Source: Megachile rotundata (Eukaryota; Arthropoda; Insecta; Hymenoptera; Megachilidae). From it: 64,000 nucleotides of DNA. This document shows, piece after piece, positions 13,609 to 27,638 of this stretch. Position 1 is the first letter of the stretch, and every line of letters begins with the position of its first letter. The notes under the pieces are model-generated. The model was not told the origin of the DNA, made no database searches, and worked only from the letters and a program-made list of their open reading frames with translations. The translations under genes and the position numbers were made by a program. Location: assembly GCF_050947335.1 (NCBI RefSeq), contig NW_027473694.1, forward strand, positions 62,001 through 126,000. Direction: 5' to 3'.

Positions 13609-15180
13609 TGAAGCATAATATGGCTAATAATATGAGTTAGATTGATAATTATAAGAGTAATGAGTATAGTAATTGTAGTTCTATCGATCATATCTGCATA
13701 ATATGGTTAATAATATGAGTTAGAATGATAATAATAAGAGTAATAAGTATAGTAATTGTCGTTCTATCGATCATATCTGCATAATATGGTTAATAATATG
13801 AGTTAGATTGATAATAATAAGAGTAATGAGTATAGTAATTGTAGTTCTATCGATCATATCTGCATAATATGGTTAATAATATGAGTTAGAATGATAATAA
13901 TAGGAGTAATAAGTATAGTAATTGTCGTTCTATCGATCATATCTGCATAATATGGTTAATAATATGAGTTAGATTGATAATAGTGAGTGTAATAAGTATA
14001 GTGAATGTCGTTCTATCGATCATATCAGCATAATATGGGTAATAATATGAGTTGGATTGATAATAATAAGAGTAATGAGTATAGTAATTGTAGTTCTATC
14101 GATCATATAAGCATAATATGGCTAATAGCATGAGTTAGATTGATAATAATAAGAGTAATGGGTATAGTAATTGTCGTTCTATCGATCATATCTGCATAAT
14201 ATTGTTAATAATATGAGTTAGAATGATAATAATAAGAGTAATAAGTATTGTAATTGTCGTTCTATCGATTATATCTGCATAATATGGTTAATAATATGAG
14301 TTAGATTGATAATAATAAGAGTAATGAGTATAGTAATTGTCGTTCTATCGATCATATCTGCATAATATGGTTAATAATATGAGTTAGATTGATAATAATA
14401 ACAGTAATTAGTATAGTAATTGTCGTTATATCGATCATATAACCATAATATGGCTAATAGCATGAGTTAGATTGATAATAATAAGAGTAATGAGTATAGT
14501 AATTGTCGTTCAATCGATCATATCTGCATAATATGGGTAATAATAAGAGTTAGATTGATAATAGTGAGTGTAATAAATATAGTAATTGTCATTGTATCGC
14601 TCATGTAATCACAATATGGCTAATAATATGAGTTAGATTGATAATAATAACAGTAATAAGTATAGTAATTGTCGTTCTATCGATCATATAAGCATAATAT
14701 GGCTAATAATATGAGTTAGATTGATAATACTAAGAGTAGTGAGTATAGTAATTGTCGTTCTCTCGATCATATAAGCATAATATGGCTAATAATATGAGTT
14801 AGATTGATAATAATAAGAGTAATGAGTATAGTAATTGTAGTTCTATCGATCATATCTGCATAATATGGTTAATAATATGAGTTAGAATGATAATAATAAG
14901 AGTAATAAGTATAGTAATTGTCGTTCTATCGATCATATCTGCATAATATGGTTAATAATATGAGTTAGATTGATAATAGTGAGTGTAATAAGTATAGTGA
15001 ATGTCGTTCTATCGATCATATCAGCATAATATGGGTAATAATATGAGTTGGATTGATAATAATAAGAGTAATGAGTGTAGTAATTGTAGTTCTATCGATC
15101 ATATAAGCATAATCTGGCTAATAATATGAGTTAGACTCATAATAATAAGAGTAATAAGTATAGTAATTGTCGTTCTATCG
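13604..15180 (+). repeat. 19-monomer tandem duplication, first copy
   Basis: This 1,577-base block is followed directly by a second copy. Markers repeat at exactly +1,577: GATAATTATAAG at 13,644, TAATAGGAG at about 13,905, AATGGGTATAG at about 14,157, AAGTATTGTAATTG at about 14,241, ATCGATTATATC, GGGTAATAATAAGAG at about 14,534, GAGTGTAGTAATTG at about 15,076 and AATCTGGC at 15,112. I saw no difference between the copies. The block begins at ATCATTGAAG. Confidence 0.92.
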
Positions 15181-16757
15181 ATCATTGAAGCATAATATGG
15201 CTAATAATATGAGTTAGATTGATAATTATAAGAGTAATGAGTATAGTAATTGTAGTTCTATCGATCATATCTGCATAATATGGTTAATAATATGAGTTAG
15301 AATGATAATAATAAGAGTAATAAGTATAGTAATTGTCGTTCTATCGATCATATCTGCATAATATGGTTAATAATATGAGTTAGATTGATAATAATAAGAG
15401 TAATGAGTATAGTAATTGTAGTTCTATCGATCATATCTGCATAATATGGTTAATAATATGAGTTAGAATGATAATAATAGGAGTAATAAGTATAGTAATT
15501 GTCGTTCTATCGATCATATCTGCATAATATGGTTAATAATATGAGTTAGATTGATAATAGTGAGTGTAATAAGTATAGTGAATGTCGTTCTATCGATCAT
15601 ATCAGCATAATATGGGTAATAATATGAGTTGGATTGATAATAATAAGAGTAATGAGTATAGTAATTGTAGTTCTATCGATCATATAAGCATAATATGGCT
15701 AATAGCATGAGTTAGATTGATAATAATAAGAGTAATGGGTATAGTAATTGTCGTTCTATCGATCATATCTGCATAATATTGTTAATAATATGAGTTAGAA
15801 TGATAATAATAAGAGTAATAAGTATTGTAATTGTCGTTCTATCGATTATATCTGCATAATATGGTTAATAATATGAGTTAGATTGATAATAATAAGAGTA
15901 ATGAGTATAGTAATTGTCGTTCTATCGATCATATCTGCATAATATGGTTAATAATATGAGTTAGATTGATAATAATAACAGTAATTAGTATAGTAATTGT
16001 CGTTATATCGATCATATAACCATAATATGGCTAATAGCATGAGTTAGATTGATAATAATAAGAGTAATGAGTATAGTAATTGTCGTTCAATCGATCATAT
16101 CTGCATAATATGGGTAATAATAAGAGTTAGATTGATAATAGTGAGTGTAATAAATATAGTAATTGTCATTGTATCGCTCATGTAATCACAATATGGCTAA
16201 TAATATGAGTTAGATTGATAATAATAACAGTAATAAGTATAGTAATTGTCGTTCTATCGATCATATAAGCATAATATGGCTAATAATATGAGTTAGATTG
16301 ATAATACTAAGAGTAGTGAGTATAGTAATTGTCGTTCTCTCGATCATATAAGCATAATATGGCTAATAATATGAGTTAGATTGATAATAATAAGAGTAAT
16401 GAGTATAGTAATTGTAGTTCTATCGATCATATCTGCATAATATGGTTAATAATATGAGTTAGAATGATAATAATAAGAGTAATAAGTATAGTAATTGTCG
16501 TTCTATCGATCATATCTGCATAATATGGTTAATAATATGAGTTAGATTGATAATAGTGAGTGTAATAAGTATAGTGAATGTCGTTCTATCGATCATATCA
16601 GCATAATATGGGTAATAATATGAGTTGGATTGATAATAATAAGAGTAATGAGTGTAGTAATTGTAGTTCTATCGATCATATAAGCATAATCTGGCTAATA
16701 ATATGAGTTAGACTCATAATAATAAGAGTAATAAGTATAGTAATTGTCGTTCTATCG
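15181..16757 (+). repeat. 19-monomer tandem duplication, second copy
   Basis: Direct repeat of the preceding block, with its markers at GATAATTATAAG 15,221 and CTGGC 16,691. After base 16,757 the sequence reads ATCATATCTG instead of ATCATTGAAG, so the array leaves the duplicated register. The apparent lack of differences suggests a recent unequal exchange. Confidence 0.92.
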
Positions 16758-19534
16758 ATCATATCTGCATAATATGGTTAATAATATGAGTTAGATTGAT
16801 AATAATAACAGTAATTAGTATAGTAATTGTCGTTATATCGATCATATAACCATAATATGGCTAATAGCATGAGTTAGATTGATAATAATAAGAGTAATGA
16901 GTATAGTAATTGTCTTTCAATCGATCATATCTGCATAATATGGTTAATAATATGAGTTAGATTGATAATAGTGAGTGTAATAAATATAGTAATTGTCATT
17001 CTATCGCTCATGTAATCACAATATGGCTAATAATATGAGTTAGATTGATAATAATAAGAGTAATAAGTATAGTAATTGTCGTTCTATCGATCATATAAGC
17101 ATAATATGGCTAATAATATGAGTTAGATTGATAATAATAAGAGTAATGAGTATAGTAATTGTCGTACTATCGATCATATAAGCATAATATGGCTAATAAT
17201 GTGAGTTAGATTGATAATAGTGAGTGCAATAAATATAGTAATTGTCGTTCTATCGCTCATATAAGCACAATATGGCTAATAATATGAGTTAGATTGATAA
17301 TAATAAGAGTAATAAGTATAGTAATAGTCGTTCTATCGATCATATAAGCATAATATGGCTAATAATATGAGTTAGATTGATAATAATAAGAGTAATGAGT
17401 ATACTAATTGTCGTTCTATCGATCATATAAGCATAATATGGCTAATAATATGAGTTAGATTTATAATAATAAGAGTAATAAGTATAGTAATTGTCGTTCT
17501 ATCGATCATATAAGCACAATATGGCTAATAATATGAGTTAGATTGATAATAATAAGAGTAATAAGTATAGTAATTGTCGTTCTATCGATCATATCTGCAT
17601 AATATGGTTAATAATATGAGTTAGATTGATAATAATAAGAGTAATAAGTATAGTAATTGTCGTTATATCGATCATATAACCATAATATGGCAATAGAATG
17701 GGTTAGATTGATAATAATATGAGTAATGAGTATAGTAATTGTCGTTCTATCGATCATATCTGCATAATATGGTTAATAATATGAGTTAGATTGATAATAG
17801 TGAGTGTAATAAGTATAGTAATTGTCGTTCTATCGATAATATAAGCATAATATGCCTAATAATATGAGTTAGATTGATAATAATAAGAGTAATGAGTATA
17901 GTAATTGTCGTTCAATCGATCATATCTGCATAATATGGTTAATAATATGAGTTAGATTGATAATAGTGAGTGTAATAAGTATAGTAATTGTCGTTCTACC
18001 GATAATATAAGCATAATATGGCTAATAATATGAGTTAGATTGATAATAATAAGAGTAATGAGTATAGTAATTGTCGTTCAATCGATCATATCTGCATAAT
18101 ATGGGTAATAATATGAGTTAGATTGATAATAGTGAGTGTAATAAATATAGTAATTGTCATTGTATCGCTCATGTAATCACAATATGGCTAATAATATGAG
18201 TTAGATTGATAATAATAACAGTAATAAGTATAGTAATTGTCGTTCTATCGATCATATAAGCATAATATGGCTAATAATATGAGTTAGATTGATAATACTA
18301 AGAGTAGTGAGTATAGTAATTGTCGTTCTCTCGATCATATAAGCATAATATGGCTAATAATATGAGTTAGATTGATAATACTAAGAGTAGTGAGTACAGT
18401 AATTCTCGTTCTATCGATCATATAAGCATAATATGGCTAATAATATGAGTTAGATTGATAATAATAAGAGTAATGAGTATAGTAATTGTAGTTCTATCGA
18501 TCATTGAAGCATAATATGGCTAATAATATGAGTTAGATTGATAATAATAAGAGTAATGAGTATAGTAATTGTAGTTCTATCGATCATATCTGCATAATAT
18601 GGTTAATAATATGAGTTAGAATGATAATAATAAGAGTAATAAGTATAGTAATTGTCGTTCTATCGATCATATCTGCATAATATGGTTAATAATATGAGTT
18701 AGATTGATAATAATAACAGTAATTAGTATAGTAATTGTCGTTATATCGATCATATAACCATAATATGGCTAATAGCATGAGTTAGATTGATAATAATAAG
18801 AGTAATGAGTATAGTAATTGTCGTTCAATCGATCATATCTGCATAATATGGTTAATAATATGAGTTAGATTGATAATAGTGAGTGTAATAAATATAGTAA
18901 TTGTCATTCTATCGCTCATGTAATCACAATATGGCTAATAATATGAGTTAGATTGATAATAATAAGAGTAATAAGTATAGTAATTGTCGTTCTATCGATC
19001 ATATAAGCATAATATGGCTAATAATATGAGTTAGATTGATAATAATAAGTGTAATAAGTATAGTAATTGTCGTTCTATCGATCATATAAGCATAATATGG
19101 CTAATAATATGAGTTAGATTTATAATAATAAGAGTAATAAGTATAGTAATTGTCGTTCTATCGATCATATAAGCACAATATGGCTAATAATATGAGTTAG
19201 ATTGATAATAATAAGAGTAATAAGTATAGTAATTGTCGTTCTATCGATCATATCTGCATAATATGGTTAATAATATGAGTTAGATTGATAATAGTGAGTG
19301 TAATAAATATAGTAATTGTCGTTCTATCGCTCATATAAGCACAATATGGCTAATAATATGAGTTAGATTGATAATAATAAGAGTAATAAGTATAGTAATT
19401 GTCGTTCTATCGATCATATAAGCATAATATGGCTAATAATATGAGTTAGATTGATAATAATAACAGTAATAAGTATAGTAATTATCGTTCTATCGATAAT
19501 ATAAGCATAATATGGCTCGTAATATGAGTTAGAT
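16725..19534 (+). repeat. 34-monomer copy of 5,936-8,745
   Basis: The shift is 10,789 (130 monomers minus 1), supported by the deletion monomer (6,901 and 17,690), TTGTCTTTCAATCG (about 6,121 and 16,909) and GGCTCGTAAT (8,727 and 19,516). Differences noticed are ATATTG at about 6,142 against ATATGG at about 16,931, and AAGTACAG at 7,193 against AAGTATAG. The copy ends where AGATTGATAATACT is replaced by AGATTTATAATAAT. Confidence 0.87.
17679..17760 (+). repeat. 82-bp monomer, second carrier of the 1-base deletion
   Basis: ATGGCAATAGAATGGG again lacks one T, in the same monomer order as at 6,890. It was copied with the 5,936-8,745 block. Confidence 0.92.
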
Positions 19535-20488
19535 TTATAATAATAAGAGTAATAAGTATAGTAATTGTCGTTCTATCGATCATATAAGCACAATATTTCT
19601 AATAATATGAGTTAGATTGATAATAATAAGAGTAATAAGTATAGTAATTGTCGTTCTATCGATCATATCTGCATAATATGGTTAATAATATGAGTTAGAT
19701 TGATAATAATAAGAGTAATAAGTATAGTAATTGTCGTTATATCGATCATATAACCATAATATGGCTAATAGAATGGGTTAGATTGATAATAATATGAGTA
19801 ATGAGTATAGTAATTGTCGTTCTATCGATCATATCTGCATAATATGGTTAATAATATGAGTTAGATTGATAATAGTGAGTGTAATAAGTATAGTAATTGT
19901 CGTTCTATCGATAATATAAGCATAATATGGCTAATAATATGAGTTAGATTGATAATACTAAGAGTAGTGAGTATAGTAATTGTCGTTCTCTCGATCATAT
20001 AAGCATAATATGGCTAATAATATGAGTTAGATTGATAATACTAAGAGTAGTGAGTACAGTAATTCTCGTTCTATCGATCATATAAGCATAATATGGCTAA
20101 TAATATGAGTTAGATTGATAATAATAAGAGTAATGAGTATAGTAATTGTAGTTCTATCGATCATTGAAGCATAATATGGCTAATAATATGAGTAAGATTC
20201 ATAATAATAAGAGTAATAAGTATAGTAATTGTCGTTCTATCGATCATATCTGCATAATATGGTTAACAATATGAGTTAGATTGATAATAATAAGAGTAAT
20301 AAGTATAGTAATTGTCGTTATATCGATCATATAACCATAATATGGCTAATAGCATGAGTTGGATTGATAATAATAAGAGTAATGAGTATAGTAATTGTCG
20401 TTCTATCGATCATATCTGCATAATATGGTTAATAATATGAGTTAGATTGATAATAGTGAGTGTAATAAATATAGTAATTGTCGTTCTA
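19527..20488 (+). repeat. Copy of 190-1,151
   Basis: Starting from GATTTATAATAATAAG the monomer order follows the left end of the window at a shift of 19,337 (233 monomers minus 2). It includes AATAGAATGGG, ATTGAAGC, GAGTAAGATTCAT and GGTTAACAAT. A private change is CAATATTTCTAAT near 19,592. The match ends where CGATCATATAACC is replaced by CGCTCATATTAGTAC. Confidence 0.82.
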
Positions 20489-21447
20489 TCGCTCATATTA
20501 GTACAATATGGCTAATAACATGAGTTAGATTGATAATAATAAGAGTAGTAACTATAGTAATTGTCGTTCTATCGATCGTATAAGCTTGCAATGGCTAATA
20601 ATATGAGTTAGATTGATAATAATAACAGTAATAAGTATAGTAATTGTCGTTCTATCGATAATATAAGCATAATATGGCTAATAATATGAGTTAGATTGAT
20701 AATACTAAGAGTAGTGAGTATAGTAATTGTGGTTCTATCGATCATATAAGCATAATATGGCTAATAATATGAGTTAGATTGATAATAATAAGAGTAATGA
20801 GTATAGTAATTGTAGTTCTATCGATCATATCTGCATAATATGGTTAATAATATGAGTTAGATTGATAATAGTGAGTGTAATAAATATAGTAATTGTCATT
20901 CTATCGCTCATGTAATCACAATATGGCTAATAATATGAGTTAGATTGATAATAATAAGAGTAATAAGTATAGTAATTGTCGTTCTATCGATCATATAAGC
21001 ATAATATGGCTAATAATATGAGTTAGATTGATAATAATAAGTGTAATAAGTATAGTAATTGTCGTTCTATCGATCATATAAGCATAATATGGCTGATAAT
21101 ATGAGTTAGATTGATAATACTAAGAGTAGTGAGTATAGTAATTGTCGTTCTATCGATCATATAACCATAATATGGCTAATAGCATGAGTTAGATTGATAA
21201 TAATAAGAGTAATGAGTATAGTAATTGTCGTTCAATCGATCATATCTGCATAATATGGTTAATAATATGAGTTAGATTGATAATAGTGAGTGTAATAAAT
21301 ATAGTAATTGTCATTCTATCGCTCATGTAATCACAATATGGCTAATAATATGAGTTAGATTGATAATAATAAGAGTAATAAGTATAGTAATTGTCGTTCT
21401 ATCGATCATATAAGCATAATATGGCTAATAATATGAGTTAGATTGAT
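20428..21447 (+). repeat. 12-monomer block repeated 21 monomers downstream
   Basis: The marker TTGTGGTTCTATCG lies at 20,731 here and 22,474 in the second copy, a shift of 1,743 (21 monomers). CTCATATTAG, AACTATAG and GCNTGCAATGG (T at the variable base here, A in the other copy) precede it in both. Private changes here include GTACAAT near 20,501 and GGCTGATAAT near 21,092. The second copy spans about 22,171-23,190. Confidence 0.8.
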
Positions 21448-21497
21448 AATACTAAGGGTAGTGAGTATAGTAATTGTCGTTCTATCGATCATATGAG

Positions 21498-24236
21498 CAT
21501 AATATGGCTAATAATATGAGTTAGATTGATAATAATAAGAGTAATGAGTATAGTAATTGTAGTTCTATCGATCATATCTGCATAATATGGTTAATAATAT
21601 GAGTTAGAATGATAATAATAAGAGTAATAAGTATTGTAATTGTCGTTCTATCGATTATATCTGCATAATATGGTTAATAATATGAGTTAGATTGATAATA
21701 ATAAGAGTAATGAGTATAGTAATTGTCGTTCTATCGGTCATATCTGCATAATATGGTTAATAATATGAGTTAGATTGATAATAATAACAGTAATTAGTAT
21801 AGTAATTGTCGTTATATCGATCATATAACCATAATATGGCTAATAGCATGCGTTAGATTGATAATAATATGAGTAATGAGTATAGTAATTGTCGTTCTAT
21901 CGATCATATCTGCATAATATGGTTAATAATATGAGTTAGATTGATAATAGTGAGTGTAATAAGTATAGTAATTGTCGTTCTATCGATAATATAAGCATAA
22001 TATGGCTAATAATATGAGTTAGATTGATAATACTAAGAGTAGTGAGTATAGTAATTGTCGTTCTCTCGATCATATAAGCATAATATGGCTAATAATATGA
22101 GTTAGATTGATAATACTAAGAGTAGTGAGTACAGTAATTCTCGTTCTATCGATCATATAAGCATAATATGGCTAATAATATGAGTTAGATTGATAATAGT
22201 GAGTGTAATAAATATAGTAATTGTCGTTCTATCGCTCATATTAGCACAATATGGCTAATAACATGAGTTAGATTGATAATAATAAGAGTAGTAACTATAG
22301 TAATTGTCGTTCTATCGATCGTATAAGCATGCAATGGCTAATAATATGAGTTAGATTGATAATAATAACAGTAATAAGTATAGTAATTGTCGTTCTATCG
22401 ATAATATAAGCATAATATGGCTAATAATATGAGTTAGATTGATAATACTAAGAGTAGTGAGTATAGTAATTGTGGTTCTATCGATCATATAAGCATAATA
22501 TGGCTAATAATATGAGTTAGATTGATAATAATAAGAGTAATGAGTATAGTAATTGTAGTTCTATCGATCATATCTGCATAATATGGTTAATAATATGAGT
22601 TAGATTGATAATAGTGAGTGTAATAAATATAGTAATTGTCATTCTATCGCTCATGTAATCACAATATGGCTAATAATATGAGTTAGATTGATAATAATAA
22701 GAGTAATAAGTATAGTAATTGTCGTTCTATCGATCATATAAGCATAATATGGCTAATAATATGAGTTAGATTGATAATAATAAGTGTAATAAGTATAGTA
22801 ATTGTCGTTCTATCGATCATATAAGCATAATATGGCTAATAATATGAGTTAGATTGATAATACTAAGAGTAGTGAGTATAGTAATTGTCGTTCTATCGAT
22901 CATATAACCATAATATGGCTAATAGCATGAGTTAGATTGATAATAATAAGAGTAATGAGTATAGTAATTGTTGTTCAATCGATCATATCTGCATAATATG
23001 GTTAATAATATGAGTTAGATTGATAATAGTGAGTGTAATAAATATAGTAATTGTCATTCTATCGCTCATGTAATCACAATATGGCTAATAATATGAGTTA
23101 GATTGATAATAATAAGAGTAATAAGTATAGTAATTGTCGTTCTATCGATCATATAAGCATAATATGGCTAATAATATGAGTTAGATTGATAATAATAAGT
23201 GTAATAAGTATAGTAATTGTCGTTCTATCGATCATATAAGCATAATATGGTTAATAATATGAGTTAGATTGATAATAATAAGAGCAATGAGTATAGTAAT
23301 TGTCGTACTATCGATCATATAAGCATAATATGGCTAATACTATGAGTTAGATTGATAATAATAAGTGTAAATAGTATAGTAATTGTCGTTCGATCGATCA
23401 TATCTGCATAATATGGTTAATAATATGAGTTAGATTGATAATAATAAGAGTAATGAGTATAGTAATTGTCGTACTATCGATCATACAAGCATAATATGGC
23501 TAATAATGTGAGTTAGATTGATAATAGTGAGTGCAATAAATATAGTAATTGTCGTTCTATCGCTCATATAAGCACAATATGGCTAATAATATGAGTTAGA
23601 TTGATAATAATAAGAGTAATAAGTATAGTAATAGTCGTTCTATCGATCATATAAGCAGAATATGGCTAAAAATATGAGTTAGATTGATAATAATAAGTGT
23701 AATAAGTATAGTAATTGTCGGTCTATCGATCATATCTGCATAATATGGTTAATTATATGAGTTAGATTGATAATAGTGAGTGTAATAAATATAGTAATTG
23801 TCGTTCTATCGCTCATATAAGCACAATATGGCTAATAATATGAGTTAGATTGATAATAATAAGAGTAATAAGTATAGTAATTGTCGTTCTATCGATCATA
23901 TAAGCATAATATGGCTAATAATATGAGTTAGATTGATAATACTAAGAGTAGTGAGTATAGTAATTCTCGTTCTATCGATCATAAAAGCATAATATGGCTA
24001 ATAATATGAGTTAGATTGATAATACTAAGAGTAGTGAGTATAGTAATTGTCGTTCTATCGATCATATAAGCATAATATGGCTAATAGTATGAGTTAGATT
24101 GATAATAATAATAGTAGTAAGTATAGTATTTGTCGTTCTATCGATCATATAAGCATAATACGGCTAATAATACGAGTTAGATTGATAATAATAAGAGTAA
24201 TAAGTATAGTAATTGTCGTTCTATCGATCATTTAAC
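21498..24236 (+). repeat. 33-monomer tandem duplication, first copy
   Basis: A block of 2,739 bases is followed directly by its copy. Paired markers are ATCGGTCAT (21,735 and 24,474), AGCATGCGTTAG, TTGTGGTTC, TTGTTGTTCAATCG, CGTTCGATCGATC, GGCTAAAAATATG, AATTATATGAG, CATAAAAGC and CATTTAACC (24,231 and 26,970). It contains the block shared with 20,428-21,447, so at least two rounds of duplication are nested here. Confidence 0.9.
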
Positions 24237-26975
24237 CATAATATGGCTAATAATATGAGTTAGATTGATAATAATAAGAGTAATGAGTATAGTAATTGTA
24301 GTTCTATCGATCATATCTGCATAATATGGTTAATAATATGAGTTAGAATGATAATAATAAGAGTAATAAGTATTGTAATTGTCGTTCTATCGATTATATC
24401 TGCATAATATGGTTAATAATATGAGTTAGATTGATAATAATAAGAGTAATGAGTATAGTAATTGTCGTTCTATCGGTCATATCTGCATAATATGGTTAAT
24501 AATATGAGTTAGATTGATAATAATAACAGTAATTAGTATAGTAATTGTCGTTATATCGATCATATAACCATAATATGGCTAATAGCATGCGTTAGATTGA
24601 TAATAATATGAGTAATGAGTATAGTAATTGTCGTTCTATCGATCATATCTGCATAATATGGTTAATAATATGAGTTAGATTGATAATAGTGAGTGTAATA
24701 AGTATAGTAATTGTCGTTCTATCGATAATATAAGCATAATATGGCTAATAATATGAGTTAGATTGATAATACTAAGAGTAGTGAGTATAGTAATTGTCGT
24801 TCTCTCGATCATATAAGCATAATATGGCTAATAATATGAGTTAGATTGATAATACTAAGAGTAGTGAGTACAGTAATTCTCGTTCTATCGATCATATAAG
24901 CATAATATGGCTAATAATATGAGTTAGATTGATAATAGTGAGTGTAATAAATATAGTAATTGTCGTTCTATCGCTCATATTAGCACAATATGGCTAATAA
25001 CATGAGTTAGATTGATAATAATAAGAGTAGTAACTATAGTAATTGTCGTTCTATCGATCGTATAAGCATGCAATGGCTAATAATATGAGTTAGATTGATA
25101 ATAATAACAGTAATAAGTATAGTAATTGTCGTTCTATCGATAATATAAGCATAATATGGCTAATAATATGAGTTAGATTGATAATACTAAGAGTAGTGAG
25201 TATAGTAATTGTGGTTCTATCGATCATATAAGCATAATATGGCTAATAATATGAGTTAGATTGATAATAATAAGAGTAATGAGTATAGTAATTGTAGTTC
25301 TATCGATCATATCTGCATAATATGGTTAATAATATGAGTTAGATTGATAATAGTGAGTGTAATAAATATAGTAATTGTCATTCTATCGCTCATGTAATCA
25401 CAATATGGCTAATAATATGAGTTAGATTGATAATAATAAGAGTAATAAGTATAGTAATTGTCGTTCTATCGATCATATAAGCATAATATGGCTAATAATA
25501 TGAGTTAGATTGATAATAATAAGTGTAATAAGTATAGTAATTGTCGTTCTATCGATCATATAAGCATAATACGGCTAATAATATGAGTTAGATTGATAAT
25601 ACTAAGAGTAGTGAGTATAGTAATTGTCGTTCTATCGATCATATAACCATAATATGGCTAATAGCATGAGTTAGATTGATAATAATAAGAGTAATGAGTA
25701 TAGTAATTGTTGTTCAATCGATCATATCTGCATAATATGGTTAATAATATGAGTTAGATTGATAATAGTGAGTGTAATAAATATAGTAATTGTCATTCTA
25801 TCGCTCATGTAATCACAATATGGCTAATAATATGAGTTAGATTGATAATAATAAGAGTAATAAGTATAGTAATTGTCGTTCTATCGATCATATAAGCATA
25901 ATATGGCTAATAATATGAGTTAGATTGATAATAATAAGTGTAATAAGTATAGTAATTGTCGTTCTATCGATCATATAAGCATAATATGGTTAATAATATG
26001 AGTTAGATTGATAATAATAAGAGCAATGAGTATAGTAATTGTCGTACTATCGATCATATAAGCATAATATGGCTAATACTATGAGTTAGATTGATAATAA
26101 TAAGTGTAAATAGTATAGTAATTGTCGTTCGATCGATCATATCTGCATAATATGGTTAATAATATGAGTTAGATTGATAATAATAAGAGTAATGAGTATA
26201 GTAATTGTCGTACTATCGATCATACAAGCATAATATGGCTAATAATGTGAGTTAGATTGATAATAGTGAGTGCAATAAATATAGTAATTGTCGTTCTATC
26301 GCTCATATAAGCACAATATGGCTAATAATATGAGTTAGATTGATAATAATAAGAGTAATAAGTATAGTAATAGTCGTTCTATCGATCATATAAGCAGAAT
26401 ATGGCTAAAAATATGAGTTAGATTGATAATAATAAGTGTAATAAGTATAGTAATTGTCGGTCTATCGATCATATCTGCATAATATGGTTAATTATATGAG
26501 TTAGATTGATAATAGTGAGTGTAATAAATATAGTAATTGTCGTTCTATCGCTCATATAAGCACAATATGGCTAATAATATGAGTTAGATTGATAATAATA
26601 AGAGTAATAAGTATAGTAATTGTCGTTCTATCGATCATATAAGCATAATATGGCTAATAATATGAGTTAGATTGATAATACTAAGAGTAGTGAGTATAGT
26701 AATTCTCGTTCTATCGATCATAAAAGCATAATATGGCTAATAATATGAGTTAGATTGATAATACTAAGAGTAGTGAGTATAGTAATTGTCGTTCTATCGA
26801 TCATATAAGCATAATATGGCTAATAGTATGAGTTAGATTGATAATAATAATAGTAGTAAGTATAGTATTTGTCGTTCTATCGATCATATAAGCATAATAC
26901 GGCTAATAATACGAGTTAGATTGATAATAATAAGAGTAATAAGTATAGTAATTGTCGTTCTATCGATCATTTAAC
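24237..26975 (+). repeat. 33-monomer tandem duplication, second copy
   Basis: Repeats the preceding block at +2,739. One difference noticed is ATACGGC near 25,569 against ATATGGC near 22,830. Similarity continues to about 27,015, where AGAATAATAAG replaces AGAGTAATGAG. Confidence 0.9.
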
Positions 26976-27054
26976 CATAATATGGCTAATAATATGAGTT
27001 AGATTGATAATAATAAGAATAATAAGTATAGTAATTGTCGTTCTATCGATAATA

Positions 27055-27430
27055 TAAGCATAATATGGCTAATAATATGAGTTAGATTGATAATACTAAG
27101 GGTAGTGAGTATAGTAATTCTCGTTCTATCGATCATATAAGCATAATATGGCTAATAATATGAGTTGGATTGATAATAATAAGAGTAATAAGTATAGTAA
27201 TTGTCGTTCTATCGATCATATAAGCATAATATGGCTAATAATATGAGTTAGATTGATAATACTAAGAGTAGTGAGTATAGTAATTCTCATTCTATCGATC
27301 ATATAAGCATAATATGGTTAATAATATGAGTTAGATTGATAATAGTGAGTGTAATAGATATAGTAATTGTCGTTCTATCGCTCATATAAGCACAATATGG
27401 CTAATAATATGAGTTAGATTGATAATAATA
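27055..27430 (+). repeat. 4.5-monomer block repeated at 28,135-28,510
   Basis: CTAAGGGTAG, TTCTCG, GAGTTGGATTG and TTCTCATTC follow in the same order in both blocks, 1,080 bases apart (13 monomers plus the inserted base near 27,630). The second copy has several differences, such as ATGAATTAG and GTAATGCATATAG, so it is an older or less homogenised copy. Confidence 0.75.
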
Positions 27431-27554
27431 AGTGTAAAAAGTATAGTAATTGTCGTTCGATCGATCATATCTGCATAATATGGTTAATAATATGAGTTAG
27501 ATTGATAATAATAAGAGTAATGAGTATAGTAATTGTCGTACTATCGATCATATA

Positions 27555-27638
27555 AGCATAATATGGCTAATAATGTGAGTTAGATTGATAATAGTGAGTG
27601 CAATAAATATAGTAATTGTCGTTCTATCGTCTCATATA
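27555..27638 (+). repeat. 84-bp monomer with a 1-base insertion
   Basis: TCTATCGTCTCATATAAG carries an extra T (near 27,630) against the usual TCTATCGCTCATATAAG. The next monomer starts at 27,639. I saw this insertion only once. Confidence 0.93.
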
